Origin: an uncultured Dorea sp.
GTDB taxonomy: Bacteria; Bacillota; Clostridia; Lachnospirales; Lachnospiraceae
Reading direction: 5' to 3'
Assembly (NCBI GenBank): GCA_900550865.1
Contig: URTM01000017.1
Location: 1-55,032, forward strand
DNA length: 55,032 nucleotides
Below the pieces are notes generated by a model. The model was not told the origin of the DNA. It ran no database searches and saw only the letters and a program-made list of their open reading frames with translations. The translations under genes were made by a program, and so were the position numbers. This document shows, piece after piece, positions 23,305-32,647 of the stretch (position 1 is the first letter of the stretch; each line of letters opens with the position of its first letter).

Positions 23305-25173
23305 ATGACGAAAAGACAGAAAAAATCTCTGACCAGAATTGTTATCGCAGCGGTACTTATGATCATATTAAAGTTCCTGCCTGTAGAAGGGTGGCTGAAG
23401 TTCGTACTTTATATGGTTCCGTATCTGGTTGTAGGATATGATATTTTACGGAAAGCGTTCAAAGGAATCCTGAATAAGCAGGTATTCGATGAGAACTTTC
23501 TGATGGCAGTTGCTACGATAGGAGCAATTGCACTTGGTAATTATAAAGAAGGCGTATCGGTTATGCTGTTCTATCAGATCGGGGAATTATTCCAGAGTTA
23601 TGCAGTTGGAAAGAGCCGCAGGAATATCAGTGATCTGATGGATATCCGCCCGGATTATGCCAATATTGAAAAAGACGGGGAACTCGAACAGGTAGATCCG
23701 GATGAAGTAGAAGTCGGAACGGTCATTGTCGTTCAGCCGGGAGAAAAAGTCCCGATCGACGGTGTGATCGAAGAAGGAAGCAGTACATTGAATACCAGTG
23801 CACTGACCGGGGAAAGTGTTCCGAGAGAAGCAGCAGCCGGTGACGAAGTCATCAGTGGATGCATTAACCTGACTGGTCTTCTGAAAATCCGTACAACAAA
23901 AGAATTCGGAGAATCTACAGTATCCAAGATCCTGGATCTGGTAGAGAATTCAAGTTCCAAGAAATCAAGATCTGAGAACTTTATTTCCAAATTTGCCAGA
24001 TACTACACACCGGCAGTCTGCTACGGTGCGCTTGCACTTGCGATCCTGCCGCCACTGGTTAGAATGTTTGCGTTTGCGCTTGCGCCGGAATGGGGTGACT
24101 GGATCTACAGAGCACTGACATTCCTGGTTATCAGCTGTCCGTGTGCACTGGTGATCAGTATCCCACTCAGCTTCTTTGCAGGAATTGGTGGAGCAAGTCA
24201 TGAAGGTGTACTGGTAAAAGGATCGAACTATCTGGAGACGATGGCACAGACAAAATATGTGGTATTCGATAAGACAGGAACCATGACGCAGGGCGTATTC
24301 GAGGTGAGCGGAGTTCATCACAATACGATACCGGAAGAACAGTTATTAGAGTATGCGGCACTTGCGGAGTGTTCCTCTTCCCACCCGATCAGTAAGAGCC
24401 TTCAGAAAGCATATGGCAAACAGATCAACCGTGACCGTGTGACAGAGATTGAAGAACTGAGCGGTAAGGGTGTGACTGCAAAGGTTGACGGTATTCCGGT
24501 AGCAGCAGGTAATGCCAAACTTATGAAATATCTGAATGTGGAATACAGTGAATGTGAAGAAGTCGGTACGATCGTCCATGTTGCAGTAGACGGAAAATAT
24601 GCAGGACACATCCTGATCTCTGACAAATTGAAACCACATGCAAAAGAAGCAATCAGAGACCTGAAAAAAGCAGGTATCACGAAGACTGTTATGCTGACTG
24701 GTGACATGAAGCGTGTGGCAGATAAGGTTGCAGAAGAACTGGGAATCGGAGAAGTATACAGTGAGCTTCTTCCGGCAGATAAGGTTGCGAAAGTAGAGGA
24801 ACTTCTGGAACAGAAATCAGAGAAAGAAAAGCTGGCATTCGTCGGAGACGGAATCAATGATGCACCGGTATTGTCAAGGGCAGATATCGGAATTGCCATG
24901 GGAGCACTCGGATCAGACGCAGCGATCGAGGCAGCAGACGTTGTCCTGATGGACGATGATCCGAAGAAGATCGCAAAAGCAATCAAGATATCCAGAAAAT
25001 GTATGCGCATCGTATATGAGAATATTTACTTTGCCCTTGGAATCAAGGCAATCTGCCTGATTCTGGGAGCACTCGGAATCGCGAATATGTGGATGGCGAT
25101 CTTCGCTGATGTCGGAGTTATGGTCATTGCCGTCTTGAATGCGATCCGCGCATTATTTGTGAAAAACTTATAG
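23305..25173 (+). CDS. Zn/Cd/Pb-type P1B ATPase
   Basis: This 622-residue inner-membrane efflux pump has SCPCAL (membrane CPC), DKTGTMTQG (phosphorylated Asp), a TGES-type motif (LTGESVP), HP in the nucleotide domain (SSHPISK) and GDGINDAP. It starts almost at the first membrane helix without an HMA domain, which is supplied by the gene at 22960. Operon partners (HMA protein, CadC-like repressor) indicate Zn/Cd/Pb efflux rather than copper. Confidence 0.93.
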   Translation: MTKRQKKSLTRIVIAAVLMIILKFLPVEGWLKFVLYMVPYLVVGYDILRKAFKGILNKQVFDENFLMAVATIGAIALGNYKEGVSVMLFYQIGELFQSYAVGKSRRNISDLMDIRPDYANIEKDGELEQVDPDEVEVGTVIVVQPGEKVPIDGVIEEGSSTLNTSALTGESVPREAAAGDEVISGCINLTGLLKIRTTKEFGESTVSKILDLVENSSSKKSRSENFISKFARYYTPAVCYGALALAILPPLVRMFAFALAPEWGDWIYRALTFLVISCPCALVISIPLSFFAGIGGASHEGVLVKGSNYLETMAQTKYVVFDKTGTMTQGVFEVSGVHHNTIPEEQLLEYAALAECSSSHPISKSLQKAYGKQINRDRVTEIEELSGKGVTAKVDGIPVAAGNAKLMKYLNVEYSECEEVGTIVHVAVDGKYAGHILISDKLKPHAKEAIRDLKKAGITKTVMLTGDMKRVADKVAEELGIGEVYSELLPADKVAKVEELLEQKSEKEKLAFVGDGINDAPVLSRADIGIAMGALGSDAAIEAADVVLMDDDPKKIAKAIKISRKCMRIVYENIYFALGIKAICLILGALGIANMWMAIFADVGVMVIAVLNAIRALFVKNL

Positions 25174-25190
25174 AAAAGGCTGGTGGGCAG

Positions 25191-25562
25191 ATGGCAAAAT
25201 CAGAAGAAGGAATGGAAGTATGCGAATCATGTGAGGTACACGAGAATCTTCTGAAGATCGTAAATGAAAAGATGCCGGAAGAAACGGAATTGTATGATCT
25301 TGCAGAATTATTCAAGGTATTCGGTGATTCGACCAGAATGCGTATCCTGTTCGTGTTGTTCGAAGCAGAGGTGTGCGTCTGCGATCTGGCAGAGGCACTG
25401 AATATGACACAGTCTGCAATCTCACATCAGCTCAGGATCCTGAAACAGAACAAACTGGTCAAGAGCAGAAGAGAAGGAAAATCCGTGTTCTATTCACTGG
25501 CAGACGATCATGTGCGTACGATCGTAGACCAGGGAAGAGAGCATATTGAAGAAGATCTGTAG
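25191..25562 (+). CDS. ArsR/SmtB-family metal repressor, CadC-like
   Basis: This 123-residue winged-helix repressor releases its operator on binding soft metals. It has Cys11 and Cys14 near the N terminus and Cys62/Cys64 in EVCVCDLAE, the four-thiolate alpha3N site of CadC. The C-terminal helix has Asp105, His107 and His118, part of a CzrA-like alpha5 site. The HTH is NMTQSAISHQLRILKQ. It is the last gene of the efflux operon, and the matching operator is at 22897. Confidence 0.93.
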   Translation: MAKSEEGMEVCESCEVHENLLKIVNEKMPEETELYDLAELFKVFGDSTRMRILFVLFEAEVCVCDLAEALNMTQSAISHQLRILKQNKLVKSRREGKSVFYSLADDHVRTIVDQGREHIEEDL

Positions 25563-25647
25563 CATAAGAAGCTTATGTGAAAGAATACAAAGAGTTAAAA
25601 TCAAAAAAGAAAATATATAGCATAATGGTTGTTATGTTAAAAAGGGA

Positions 25648-25687
25648 AGCCTGTATCAGATGACAGAAAGTCTGGTACAGGTTTTTT
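25648..25687 (+). terminator. Terminator after the metal efflux operon
   Basis: The arm 25648-25660 (CCTGTATCAGA core) pairs with TCTGGTACAGG (25671-25681), then a T-run to 25687. The remaining gap to 25973 is AT-rich and shows only the promoter at 25891. Confidence 0.85.
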
Positions 25688-25890
25688 GCATCGCCATGTG
25701 TTCGGAAGGAGCTTCTGGTGGCAGGTCCTGTAGATACCGAAGTATGCATCCAGAATTGTAGATGCATTAGACTAAAGTATGAAAACCAGTCTATTTACTG
25801 ACAAATTATCAGAAATTAACAAGCAATAAAACAAAATGCGTTTAATATTACATTTTCTTATATTTGTATAAAAAAATATAATATTTTCCA

Positions 25891-25919
25891 TTGACAATTA
25901 TATAACCATCTTTTACACT
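25891..25919 (+). promoter_or_regulatory. Promoter of the SNF symporter
   Basis: TTGACA (25891-25896), 17 bases, TACACT (25914-25919). Confidence 0.75.
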
Positions 25920-25973
25920 ATGGTTATAAGGTATTCATTTCTAAAAAATTGGTATATGAATGGAGGTTTTGTT

Positions 25974-27467
25974 ATGGAACAAAAACAAGAAAAATTTAGT
26001 ACCATAGGTTACATAGCCGCCGCGTTAGGTATGTGTATTGGTACTGGTAATGTATGGCGATTCCCACGAGTGTGTGCGGCAAACGGTGGTGGAGCATTTA
26101 TCTTAGCATGGACGATTGCAATGCTGGTATTTGCAGTACCGCTCCTTTCCACAGAGATGGCATTCGGTAAAAAGACGAGACTTGGATGTATCGGTACTTT
26201 CCGTGATGCAGGTGGAAAGAAGTATACATGGATGGGATTCTTTGTAGCGGCAGTATGTTTCTTCCTGATGAGTTATTATTGTGTACTTCAGGGATATTGT
26301 ATGAAATACGCGGTTAATTCGGTTACTTCAGCATTTAAACCGAATCTGTCAACAGAGACGACATCGGCAATGTGGACAGCATTTACAGATTCACAGGCGC
26401 AGGTTATTTTATTCCATGCGATCGGATTTGCACTGGCATGTTTCATCGTTTATCAGGGAATTGCAGGTGGAATTGAAAAATTCTGTAAAGTAGCGATACC
26501 GGCACTGTTTATCATCCTTGTAGGATTAGCAATTTACGCAGTTACATTAAATGGAGCAAGTCAGGGACTTCAGTATCTCTTTACTATTAAGAAAGAGTAC
26601 ATTTTAAGTCCAAATACATGGATTCAGGCATTCATCCAGGCAGCATGGAGCACCGGAGCCGGATGGGGATTCATTATTACATATGCGAACTACGTAGGAG
26701 AAGATGAAGACGTTCCGACAAGCTGTCTGATCATGGGACTTGGCGATAACCTCGGAGCAATCCTTTCAGCACTGGTAGTTATTCCTGCAATCTGTGCACT
26801 TTCCGCTACACCGGAAGCAGCAAATGAAGCGCTCAGTCAGGGTAACTTCGGACTTACATTTATTTACATTTATCAGTTATTTACAACAATCCCAGGTGGA
26901 AGATTTATTTCCTTTATCTTCTTTGGATTACTTGCAATTGCAGCGATCACATCACTGTTCTCCATGATCGAAGTTGGAGTAAAATGCGTGGTTGACCTTG
27001 GACTGCCGCGTAAGAAAGCTGTTGTCAGTGTCTGCTTCGCAGGATTCTTAGTAGGATGCTTCTCATGCTGGTCATTGGCGAACATCGACAATCAGGACTG
27101 GGTATGGGGACTTGGACTTTTAGTAAGTGGTGCCTTTATCGCAATCCTTGCTTGGAAATATGGTGTGGAAAAATTACGTACACAGGAAGTCAATGCAAAA
27201 GGCGCAGATGTACATCTTCCGAAAGCATATTATACCGGATGTATGTATCTGATTCCGGTTCTGGTAGTGATCATGGTGGTTTACTGGTTATTGCAGACAA
27301 AAAAATGGTTCCCGGATACATGGCTGAATCCATTTATTATCCAGGATAATACAGGAACCGTATTACTTCAGTTTGCAGTAGTGATCATTGCAGGTCTCGC
27401 ACTTTCCAGGTTCTTTAATACAAAGACTGCAAAGGGAGCTATGAAAGATAACGAAGCTGCAAAATAA
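25974..27467 (+). CDS. Sodium-dependent amino-acid symporter (SNF family, MetP-like)
   Basis: This 497-residue membrane protein has 11-12 transmembrane segments and the signature of bacterial neurotransmitter:sodium symporters near the N terminus (AAALGMCIGTGNVWRFPRV, sodium and substrate site). It takes up an amino acid with sodium. A small partner gene of the MetS type follows, as in the Corynebacterium MetPS methionine system, which suggests methionine or a related residue. The start at 25974 has GGAGG seven bases upstream; the longer frame runs into the promoter. Confidence 0.92.
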   Translation: MEQKQEKFSTIGYIAAALGMCIGTGNVWRFPRVCAANGGGAFILAWTIAMLVFAVPLLSTEMAFGKKTRLGCIGTFRDAGGKKYTWMGFFVAAVCFFLMSYYCVLQGYCMKYAVNSVTSAFKPNLSTETTSAMWTAFTDSQAQVILFHAIGFALACFIVYQGIAGGIEKFCKVAIPALFIILVGLAIYAVTLNGASQGLQYLFTIKKEYILSPNTWIQAFIQAAWSTGAGWGFIITYANYVGEDEDVPTSCLIMGLGDNLGAILSALVVIPAICALSATPEAANEALSQGNFGLTFIYIYQLFTTIPGGRFISFIFFGLLAIAAITSLFSMIEVGVKCVVDLGLPRKKAVVSVCFAGFLVGCFSCWSLANIDNQDWVWGLGLLVSGAFIAILAWKYGVEKLRTQEVNAKGADVHLPKAYYTGCMYLIPVLVVIMVVYWLLQTKKWFPDTWLNPFIIQDNTGTVLLQFAVVIIAGLALSRFFNTKTAKGAMKDNEAAK

Positions 27468-27486
27468 TAGAAAGAAGGTATGAGCT

Positions 27487-27600
27487 ATGACGATGGATGC
27501 AATTATTATGATGGTGATTACACTGGTTGGATATATTGGCGGATTTAGTTATTTCATGATACGTGTATTTAAAAAAGAAAGAAGTAAATCCAAAGAGTAG
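27487..27600 (+). CDS. MetS-like small subunit of SNF symporter
   Basis: This 37-residue single-span membrane peptide has a hydrophobic stretch (IIMMVITLVGYIGGFSYFMI) followed by a basic tail (RVFKKERSKSKE). An AAGG ribosome site lies eight bases upstream. Size, topology and position directly after the symporter match the MetS small subunits of MetP-type transporters. It begins 19 bases after the symporter's stop. The next in-frame ATG (27493) is an alternative start. Confidence 0.8.
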   Translation: MTMDAIIMMVITLVGYIGGFSYFMIRVFKKERSKSKE

Positions 27601-27674
27601 GTATCGAACGGAGAATGAATAAAGGATAGTATGGTAAATTAGACGACGTTCTGATTGAAATGAATACATAACCG

Positions 27675-27730
27675 AACAGACCGGAGCCGGATTCTTGTCA
27701 GATGTGACAGGATTCCGGCTCCGGTCTGTT
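27675..27730 (+). terminator. Strong hairpin after metPS
   Basis: The arms 27675-27694 and 27711-27730 pair almost perfectly (core CAGACCGGAGCCGG/CCGGCTCCGGTCTG), with a second TGTCA/TGACA pair in the loop. There is no T-run after it, so termination may be partial or factor-dependent. Confidence 0.65.
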
Positions 27731-27740
27731 GTCTGGGTTC

Positions 27741-27791
27741 TTGACAGATCTGTAAATAAGAGATAAAATACATATACCCGGTAAGGGTATA
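27741..27791 (+). promoter_or_regulatory. csoR promoter with CsoR operator
   Basis: TTGACA (27741-27746), 17 bases, TAAAAT (27764-27769). The dyad TATACCCGGTAAGGGTATA (27773-27791) covers the expected start point and has the form of known CsoR boxes, so autoregulation by the following gene is expected. Confidence 0.88.
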
Positions 27792-27812
27792 AAATTAAGA
27801 AGGAGAAGATAT

Positions 27813-28127
27813 ATGGAAGATAAAAATATAGACAAAGGATGCTGTTGCCACACGTTCAAGCACCGTTCGGAAAAAGAATACAAAGATCTGATGAACCGCT
27901 TAAGCCGGATAGAAGGACAGGTGCGCGGTATCAAAGGAATGCTGGAAAAGGATGCGTATTGTCCGGAGATTCTGGTACAGGTGTCGGCAGTGAATGCGGC
28001 ATTGAACAGTTTTAATAAAGTATTACTGGCGAATCACATCCGTACCTGTGTGGCGGATGACATCCGGGATGGCAAAGATGAGACGATTGATGAGCTGGTA
28101 AAGGTTTTACAGAAGCTGATGAGGTAA
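27813..28127 (+). CDS. csoR: CsoR-family copper-sensing repressor
   Basis: This 104-residue all-helical repressor releases DNA on Cu(I) binding. Cys50, His75 and Cys79 have the exact 25- and 4-residue spacing of the copper site of CsoR. An additional CCCH run sits near the N terminus (Cys10-Cys12, His13). Its operator lies in its own promoter, and the copper ATPase follows 128 bases downstream. Confidence 0.92.
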   Translation: MEDKNIDKGCCCHTFKHRSEKEYKDLMNRLSRIEGQVRGIKGMLEKDAYCPEILVQVSAVNAALNSFNKVLLANHIRTCVADDIRDGKDETIDELVKVLQKLMR

Positions 28128-28255
28128 ACAGGATGCTATGCAGTATCGGAAAAAAGTATGTAAAATTTACAGATGTATAGTTTGATCAGAGCATATTTTC
28201 TGATATTTACTATAGAAGAATAAAAATAGAAATGACAGGAGGGAACAAAACAATA

Positions 28256-30793
28256 ATGGAACAATATATTGTAACCGGTATGAGCTGCGCAGCCTGTAGC
28301 GCAAGAGTGGAAAAAGCAGTTTCAAAAGTACCGGGGGTAACGTCCTGTTCGGTTAGTCTTCTTACCAACTCGATGGGAGTAGAAGGAACTGCAAGTGAAC
28401 AGGAGATCATAAAGGCAGTCACAGATGCCGGATACGGCGCATCGAAAAAAGGAGAAGGAGCAGCGAAGACACAATCGGCATCTGCTTCAGCCGGAGAAGA
28501 TATGTTAAAAGACAGAGAGACACCGGTACTAAAGAGACGTCTGATCGCATCGCTTGGATTTCTGATCATCCTCATGTATTTCTCCATGGGACATATGATG
28601 TGGGGATGGCCGGTCCCAGGCTTCATGAAGGACAATCATGTGATGATGGGGCTGTTGCAGATGCTTCTGACGATCGTAGTCATGGTAATCAACCAGAAAT
28701 TCTTTATCAGTGGATTCAAAGGACTGATCCACAGAGCACCGAACATGGATACGCTGGTGGCACTTGGATCCGGAGCGTCTTTTGTATACAGTACGTATGC
28801 ATTGTTTGCAATGACAGATGCGCAGATGCGTGGAGATATGGATGCAGTCATGTCTTATATGCATGATTTTTATTTTGAATCGGCAGCTATGATCCTTGCA
28901 CTGATTACGGTCGGAAAGATGCTGGAGGCGAGATCCAAAGGAAAGACGACCGACGCATTAAAAGGACTGATGAAGCTTGCACCCAAGACAGCGGTTGTGA
29001 TCCGTGATGGAAAAGAGGTTCAGGTATCGATCGAACAGGTGCAAAAGGGAGATTGCTTTATTGTAAAACCGGGAGAGAATATTCCGGTTGACGGAGAAGT
29101 CATAGAAGGAAACAGTGCAGTCAATGAATCTGCTCTTACAGGTGAAAGTATTCCGGTAGATAAGGCTGTCGGTGATAAGGTATCAGCCGCAACCGTAAAT
29201 CAGTCCGGATATCTGAAGTGTCGTGCGACTAGAGTCGGCGAGGATACGACACTTTCACAGATCATTCAGATGGTAAGTGACGCGGCTGCAACGAAAGCAC
29301 CGATCGCAAAGATTGCGGACCGTGTATCCGGAGTATTTGTGCCAACGGTTATTACGATTGCAGTGATTACAATGATTGTATGGCTGATCGCAGGACAGAG
29401 TATTGGTTTTGCATTATCCAGAGGAATTGCGGTGCTGGTGATCAGCTGTCCGTGTGCGCTCGGACTTGCAACACCGGTAGCAATTATGGTCGGAAATGGA
29501 ATGGGCGCCAGAAATGGTATTATGTTTAAGACAGCAGTTTCACTGGAAGAGACTGGAAAGATGCAGATTGTTGCGCTGGATAAGACCGGTACGATCACAA
29601 GCGGAGAACCGAAAGTGACAGATATCATTCCGGCAGTGGGAGTGACAGAAGATACCTTATTGAAATGTGCATATGCACTGGAGAATAAGAGTGAACATCC
29701 ACTGGCAAGAGCAATACTTGAAAAGGCAAAAGAGGAAAATGCCGGCATCGAAGAAGTTACTGGATTCCAGGCCCTTCCGGGTAACGGCTTGACAGCCATA
29801 CTGGATGGTCATACATTATATGGAGGGAATCATACATTTATCAGCAGTAAGGTATCCGTTGATGGAGATATCCAGAAGGAGGCAGAGCAACTTGCCGAAG
29901 CAGGAAAAACACCATTATTCTTTGGAAATGAAGACCGTTTATTAGGTGTAATTGCAGTGGCGGATGTTATCAAAGAAGACAGCCCGCAGGCGATCAAAGA
30001 ATTACAGAACATGGGAATCCATGTAGTCATGCTGACCGGAGATAACGAACGTACTGCAAAAGCCATCGGGCAGCAGGCTGGAGTTGATGAAGTGATTGCA
30101 GGCGTACTTCCGGAAGGAAAAGAGCAGGTGATCCGTAAGCTGAAAGAAAAAGGAAAAGTTGCGATGGTCGGAGACGGTATCAACGATGCACCGGCACTTA
30201 CAAGAGCTGATATGGGTATCGCGATCGGAGCCGGAACGGATGTTGCGATCGATGCGGCAGATGTTGTGCTGATGAAGAGCCGGTTAAGTGATGTGCCGGC
30301 AGCAATCCGCATGAGCCGTGCGACACTCCGTAATATTCATGAGAATCTGTTCTGGGCATTCTTCTATAATATTATCGGAATCCCGCTTGCGGCCGGCGTG
30401 TGGTATCCGCTGTTCGGATGGAAATTAAATCCGATGTTCGGTGCGGCAGCCATGAGCTTATCAAGCTTCTGTGTAGTATCGAACGCATTGAGACTGAATC
30501 TTTTTAAGATGTATGATGCATCCAAAGATAAAAAATTAAAAGCAAAAAAAGAAAAAAAGAGATCCAAGAAGGAGGACAAGACAATGAAAAAAGTAATGCA
30601 TATTGAAGGAATGATGTGTGGACACTGTGAGGCAGCCGTAAAGAAAGCACTGGAAGCACTTCCGCAGGTAGATGAAGCGGTTGTAAGCCATGAGGCAGGA
30701 ACAGCAGAGCTGACATTAAATGCAGAGATCGCAGATGATGTGCTGAAGAAGACAGTGGAAGACAAGGATTATACGGTGACATCTGTGGAATAA
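28256..30793 (+). CDS. copA: Copper-exporting P1B ATPase with N- and C-terminal HMA domains
   Basis: This 845-residue copper pump has an N-terminal HMA (Cys11/Cys14 in GMSCAACSARVEKAV), SCPCALGLATP in the membrane, DKTGTITSG, HP in SEHPLA and GDGINDAP. After the last membrane helix comes a very lysine-rich linker (about 755-776), then a second complete HMA domain (Cys788/Cys791 in GMMCGHCEAAVKKAL). The linker DNA contains a perfect ribosome site and an ATG in the same frame, so the terminal domain can also be made alone. The start at 28256 follows AGGAGGG by 12 bases; the ATG at 28232 lies upstream of that site. Confidence 0.93.
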   Translation: MEQYIVTGMSCAACSARVEKAVSKVPGVTSCSVSLLTNSMGVEGTASEQEIIKAVTDAGYGASKKGEGAAKTQSASASAGEDMLKDRETPVLKRRLIASLGFLIILMYFSMGHMMWGWPVPGFMKDNHVMMGLLQMLLTIVVMVINQKFFISGFKGLIHRAPNMDTLVALGSGASFVYSTYALFAMTDAQMRGDMDAVMSYMHDFYFESAAMILALITVGKMLEARSKGKTTDALKGLMKLAPKTAVVIRDGKEVQVSIEQVQKGDCFIVKPGENIPVDGEVIEGNSAVNESALTGESIPVDKAVGDKVSAATVNQSGYLKCRATRVGEDTTLSQIIQMVSDAAATKAPIAKIADRVSGVFVPTVITIAVITMIVWLIAGQSIGFALSRGIAVLVISCPCALGLATPVAIMVGNGMGARNGIMFKTAVSLEETGKMQIVALDKTGTITSGEPKVTDIIPAVGVTEDTLLKCAYALENKSEHPLARAILEKAKEENAGIEEVTGFQALPGNGLTAILDGHTLYGGNHTFISSKVSVDGDIQKEAEQLAEAGKTPLFFGNEDRLLGVIAVADVIKEDSPQAIKELQNMGIHVVMLTGDNERTAKAIGQQAGVDEVIAGVLPEGKEQVIRKLKEKGKVAMVGDGINDAPALTRADMGIAIGAGTDVAIDAADVVLMKSRLSDVPAAIRMSRATLRNIHENLFWAFFYNIIGIPLAAGVWYPLFGWKLNPMFGAAAMSLSSFCVVSNALRLNLFKMYDASKDKKLKAKKEKKRSKKEDKTMKKVMHIEGMMCGHCEAAVKKALEALPQVDEAVVSHEAGTAELTLNAEIADDVLKKTVEDKDYTVTSVE
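30584..30793 (+). CDS. CopZ-like copper chaperone from an internal start in copA
   Basis: This nested in-frame product of 69 residues starts at ATG 30584. AAGGAGG (30569-30575) is eight bases upstream, the best-placed ribosome site in the region, though it lies inside copA. The product would be a complete CopZ-type HMA domain (MxCxxC: MMCGHC). A-rich runs directly upstream (30542-30560) keep the mRNA open and could also promote slippage. Separate translation is predicted, not shown. Confidence 0.5.
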   Translation: MKKVMHIEGMMCGHCEAAVKKALEALPQVDEAVVSHEAGTAELTLNAEIADDVLKKTVEDKDYTVTSVE

Positions 30794-30828
30794 CCTATGA
30801 TTTCTTATATACAGAGTATACTTTTTAT

Positions 30829-30857
30829 TTGAAGCATCCAAAGAACACTGCTATACT
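30829..30857 (+). promoter_or_regulatory. malQ promoter
   Basis: TTGAAG (30829-30834), 17 bases, TATACT (30852-30857). Confidence 0.7.
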
Positions 30858-30895
30858 TAATTATAAGTATCATAACTAGGAAGGAACGAAAGTTA

Positions 30896-32383
30896 ATGAG
30901 AAAGAGTGGAATGTTAATGCCGGTCTCAGCACTTCCGGGGGCATACGGAATCGGGTGCTTTTCAAAAGAGGCATATGAATTTGTAGATATATTAAAAAAA
31001 GCAGGACAGAAATTGTGGCAGATCCTGCCGCTTGGACAGACGGGATATGGCGATTCACCGTATCAGTCTTTTTCAACATTTGCGGGAAACCCGTATTTTA
31101 TCGATCTGGAGACGCTGATCGAGGATGAACTTCTGACGAAAGAAGAGTGTGACCAGGCAGATTTCGGAGAGAATGAAGAAGAAATCGATTATGAAAAAAT
31201 TTATAATGCAAGATTTAAAGTATTAAAACTTGCATATAAAAGAGCCAAAAAGAACGGATTGATGGAAAGTAAGGCGTACCGTACTTATCTGGAAGAAGAA
31301 AAAGTATGGCTTGCGGATTATGCATTGTATATGGCAGTGAAAGATTCGTTCGGTGGGAAAAGCTGGGATCAGTGGGATGAAGACATCAGGCTGCGTAAGC
31401 CGGAAGCAATTGCGCTATATCAGGAACGATTAAGTTCAGAGATTGAGTTTTATGAATTTCTGCAGTATCTGTTCGCCGGACAGTGGGCCGGACTGAAAGC
31501 ATATGCCAATGAACAAGGCATTGAGATTATCGGGGATATCCCGATCTATGTAGCATTTGACAGTGCAGATACCTGGGCGAATCCGAAGCTGTTCCAGTTA
31601 GATGAAGAGAATCTGCCGGTTGCGGTAGCGGGATGTCCACCGGATGCATTCTCGGCAACCGGTCAGCTGTGGGGGAATCCATTGTATGCATGGGATTACC
31701 ATAAGAAGACAGGCTATGACTGGTGGATGAAACGGGTGGCTTGCTGCTTTAAATTATATGACATCATCCGTATCGACCATTTCCGTGGATTTGATGAATA
31801 TTATGCAATCCCGTATGGAGATGAGACGGCAGAAAATGGTGAATGGATGCCGGGACCGGGCATGGATCTGTTCCGTACGATGAAGGAAACATTAGGTGAC
31901 CTTCCGATCATTGCGGAAGATCTGGGATTCCTGACGGATACGGTGAGACAATTGTTAAAAGACAGTGGTTATCCGGGGATGAAAGTACTGGAATTCGCAT
32001 TTGTGGCAGGAGAGGATAGTGATTACCTTCCACATAATTATGATAAAAACTGTGTAGTCTATACAGGAACCCACGATAACGATACCCTTCAGGGATGGTA
32101 TCAGACACTTTCCGAAGAAGATAAAGAGATGACAAAGGAATATCTGAATAATCCATACACTCCGGATGAAGAAGTACACTGGGATTTCATAAGTCTGGCA
32201 ATGAGAAGTGTGGCAGATACGTGCATCATTCCGGTACAGGATTTTCTGGGACTTGGTAATAAGGCAAGAATTAATATGCCATCTACACTCGGCGGTAACT
32301 GGATGTGGAGAATGAAAAAAGGCGCATTTACAGATGAACTGATCAAGAAGATCAGAAAAATGACAGAAGTCTGCGCAAGATAA
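30896..32383 (+). CDS. malQ: 4-alpha-glucanotransferase (GH77)
   Basis: This 495-residue amylomaltase transfers maltosyl and longer alpha-1,4-glucan segments in the cytoplasm for maltodextrin or glycogen use. GH77 landmarks are WQILPLGQTGYGDSPYQ at the N terminus, IRIDHFRGFDEY (nucleophile Asp), IAEDLGFL (acid/base Glu) and GTHDNDT. It has its own promoter and terminator and so appears monocistronic. It lies upstream of a sugar-sensing two-component system. Confidence 0.96.
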   Translation: MRKSGMLMPVSALPGAYGIGCFSKEAYEFVDILKKAGQKLWQILPLGQTGYGDSPYQSFSTFAGNPYFIDLETLIEDELLTKEECDQADFGENEEEIDYEKIYNARFKVLKLAYKRAKKNGLMESKAYRTYLEEEKVWLADYALYMAVKDSFGGKSWDQWDEDIRLRKPEAIALYQERLSSEIEFYEFLQYLFAGQWAGLKAYANEQGIEIIGDIPIYVAFDSADTWANPKLFQLDEENLPVAVAGCPPDAFSATGQLWGNPLYAWDYHKKTGYDWWMKRVACCFKLYDIIRIDHFRGFDEYYAIPYGDETAENGEWMPGPGMDLFRTMKETLGDLPIIAEDLGFLTDTVRQLLKDSGYPGMKVLEFAFVAGEDSDYLPHNYDKNCVVYTGTHDNDTLQGWYQTLSEEDKEMTKEYLNNPYTPDEEVHWDFISLAMRSVADTCIIPVQDFLGLGNKARINMPSTLGGNWMWRMKKGAFTDELIKKIRKMTEVCAR

Positions 32384-32395
32384 AGATAACAGAAA

Positions 32396-32482
32396 ACAAA
32401 AAGAAAACACAATATTCAAACGAAAGGATTCTCTAAGAAGGGAATAGAGACGTTTTGGATATTGTGTTTTTCTTTTTGTTTT
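32396..32482 (+). terminator. Long terminator after malQ
   Basis: Two arms of about 28 bases (32396-32423 region with 32450-32480 region) pair, with AAACACAATATTC facing GATATTGTGTTT and T-runs at the end. Confidence 0.75.
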
Positions 32483-32497
32483 GTATATGCCAAAACC

Positions 32498-32578
32498 TCT
32501 GATTTTTCATAAAAGTATAATTTTTGACATAAAATGTATGATTTTTTGTATAACAGATATGATTTTTGGTAAAGAAAA
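32498..32578 (+). repeat. Phased direct repeats, probable YesN-type regulator sites
   Basis: The motif TATGATTTTT-TG, or close variants, begins at 32498, 32516, 32537 and 32558; the last three are exactly 21 bases (two helical turns) apart. They end just where the -35 region of a TAATAT (32606) promoter would lie. The copy at 32537 (TATGATTTTTTGTATAACAG) is nearly repeated at 37287 before the sugar transporter operon. Confidence 0.65.
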
Positions 32579-32647
32579 AGTATAAAAAATTATAGAATGA
32601 GACTGTAATATGTTAAGATGGTATTAATAAAAGGTATGAGGTGTACT

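Noticed and set aside
32498..32578. Short, evenly spaced repeats that could suggest a CRISPR array
   Set aside because: The repeats are about 12 bases with an 18-21 base period, there are no unique spacers of 30 or more bases and no cas genes. Regulator half-sites explain them better.
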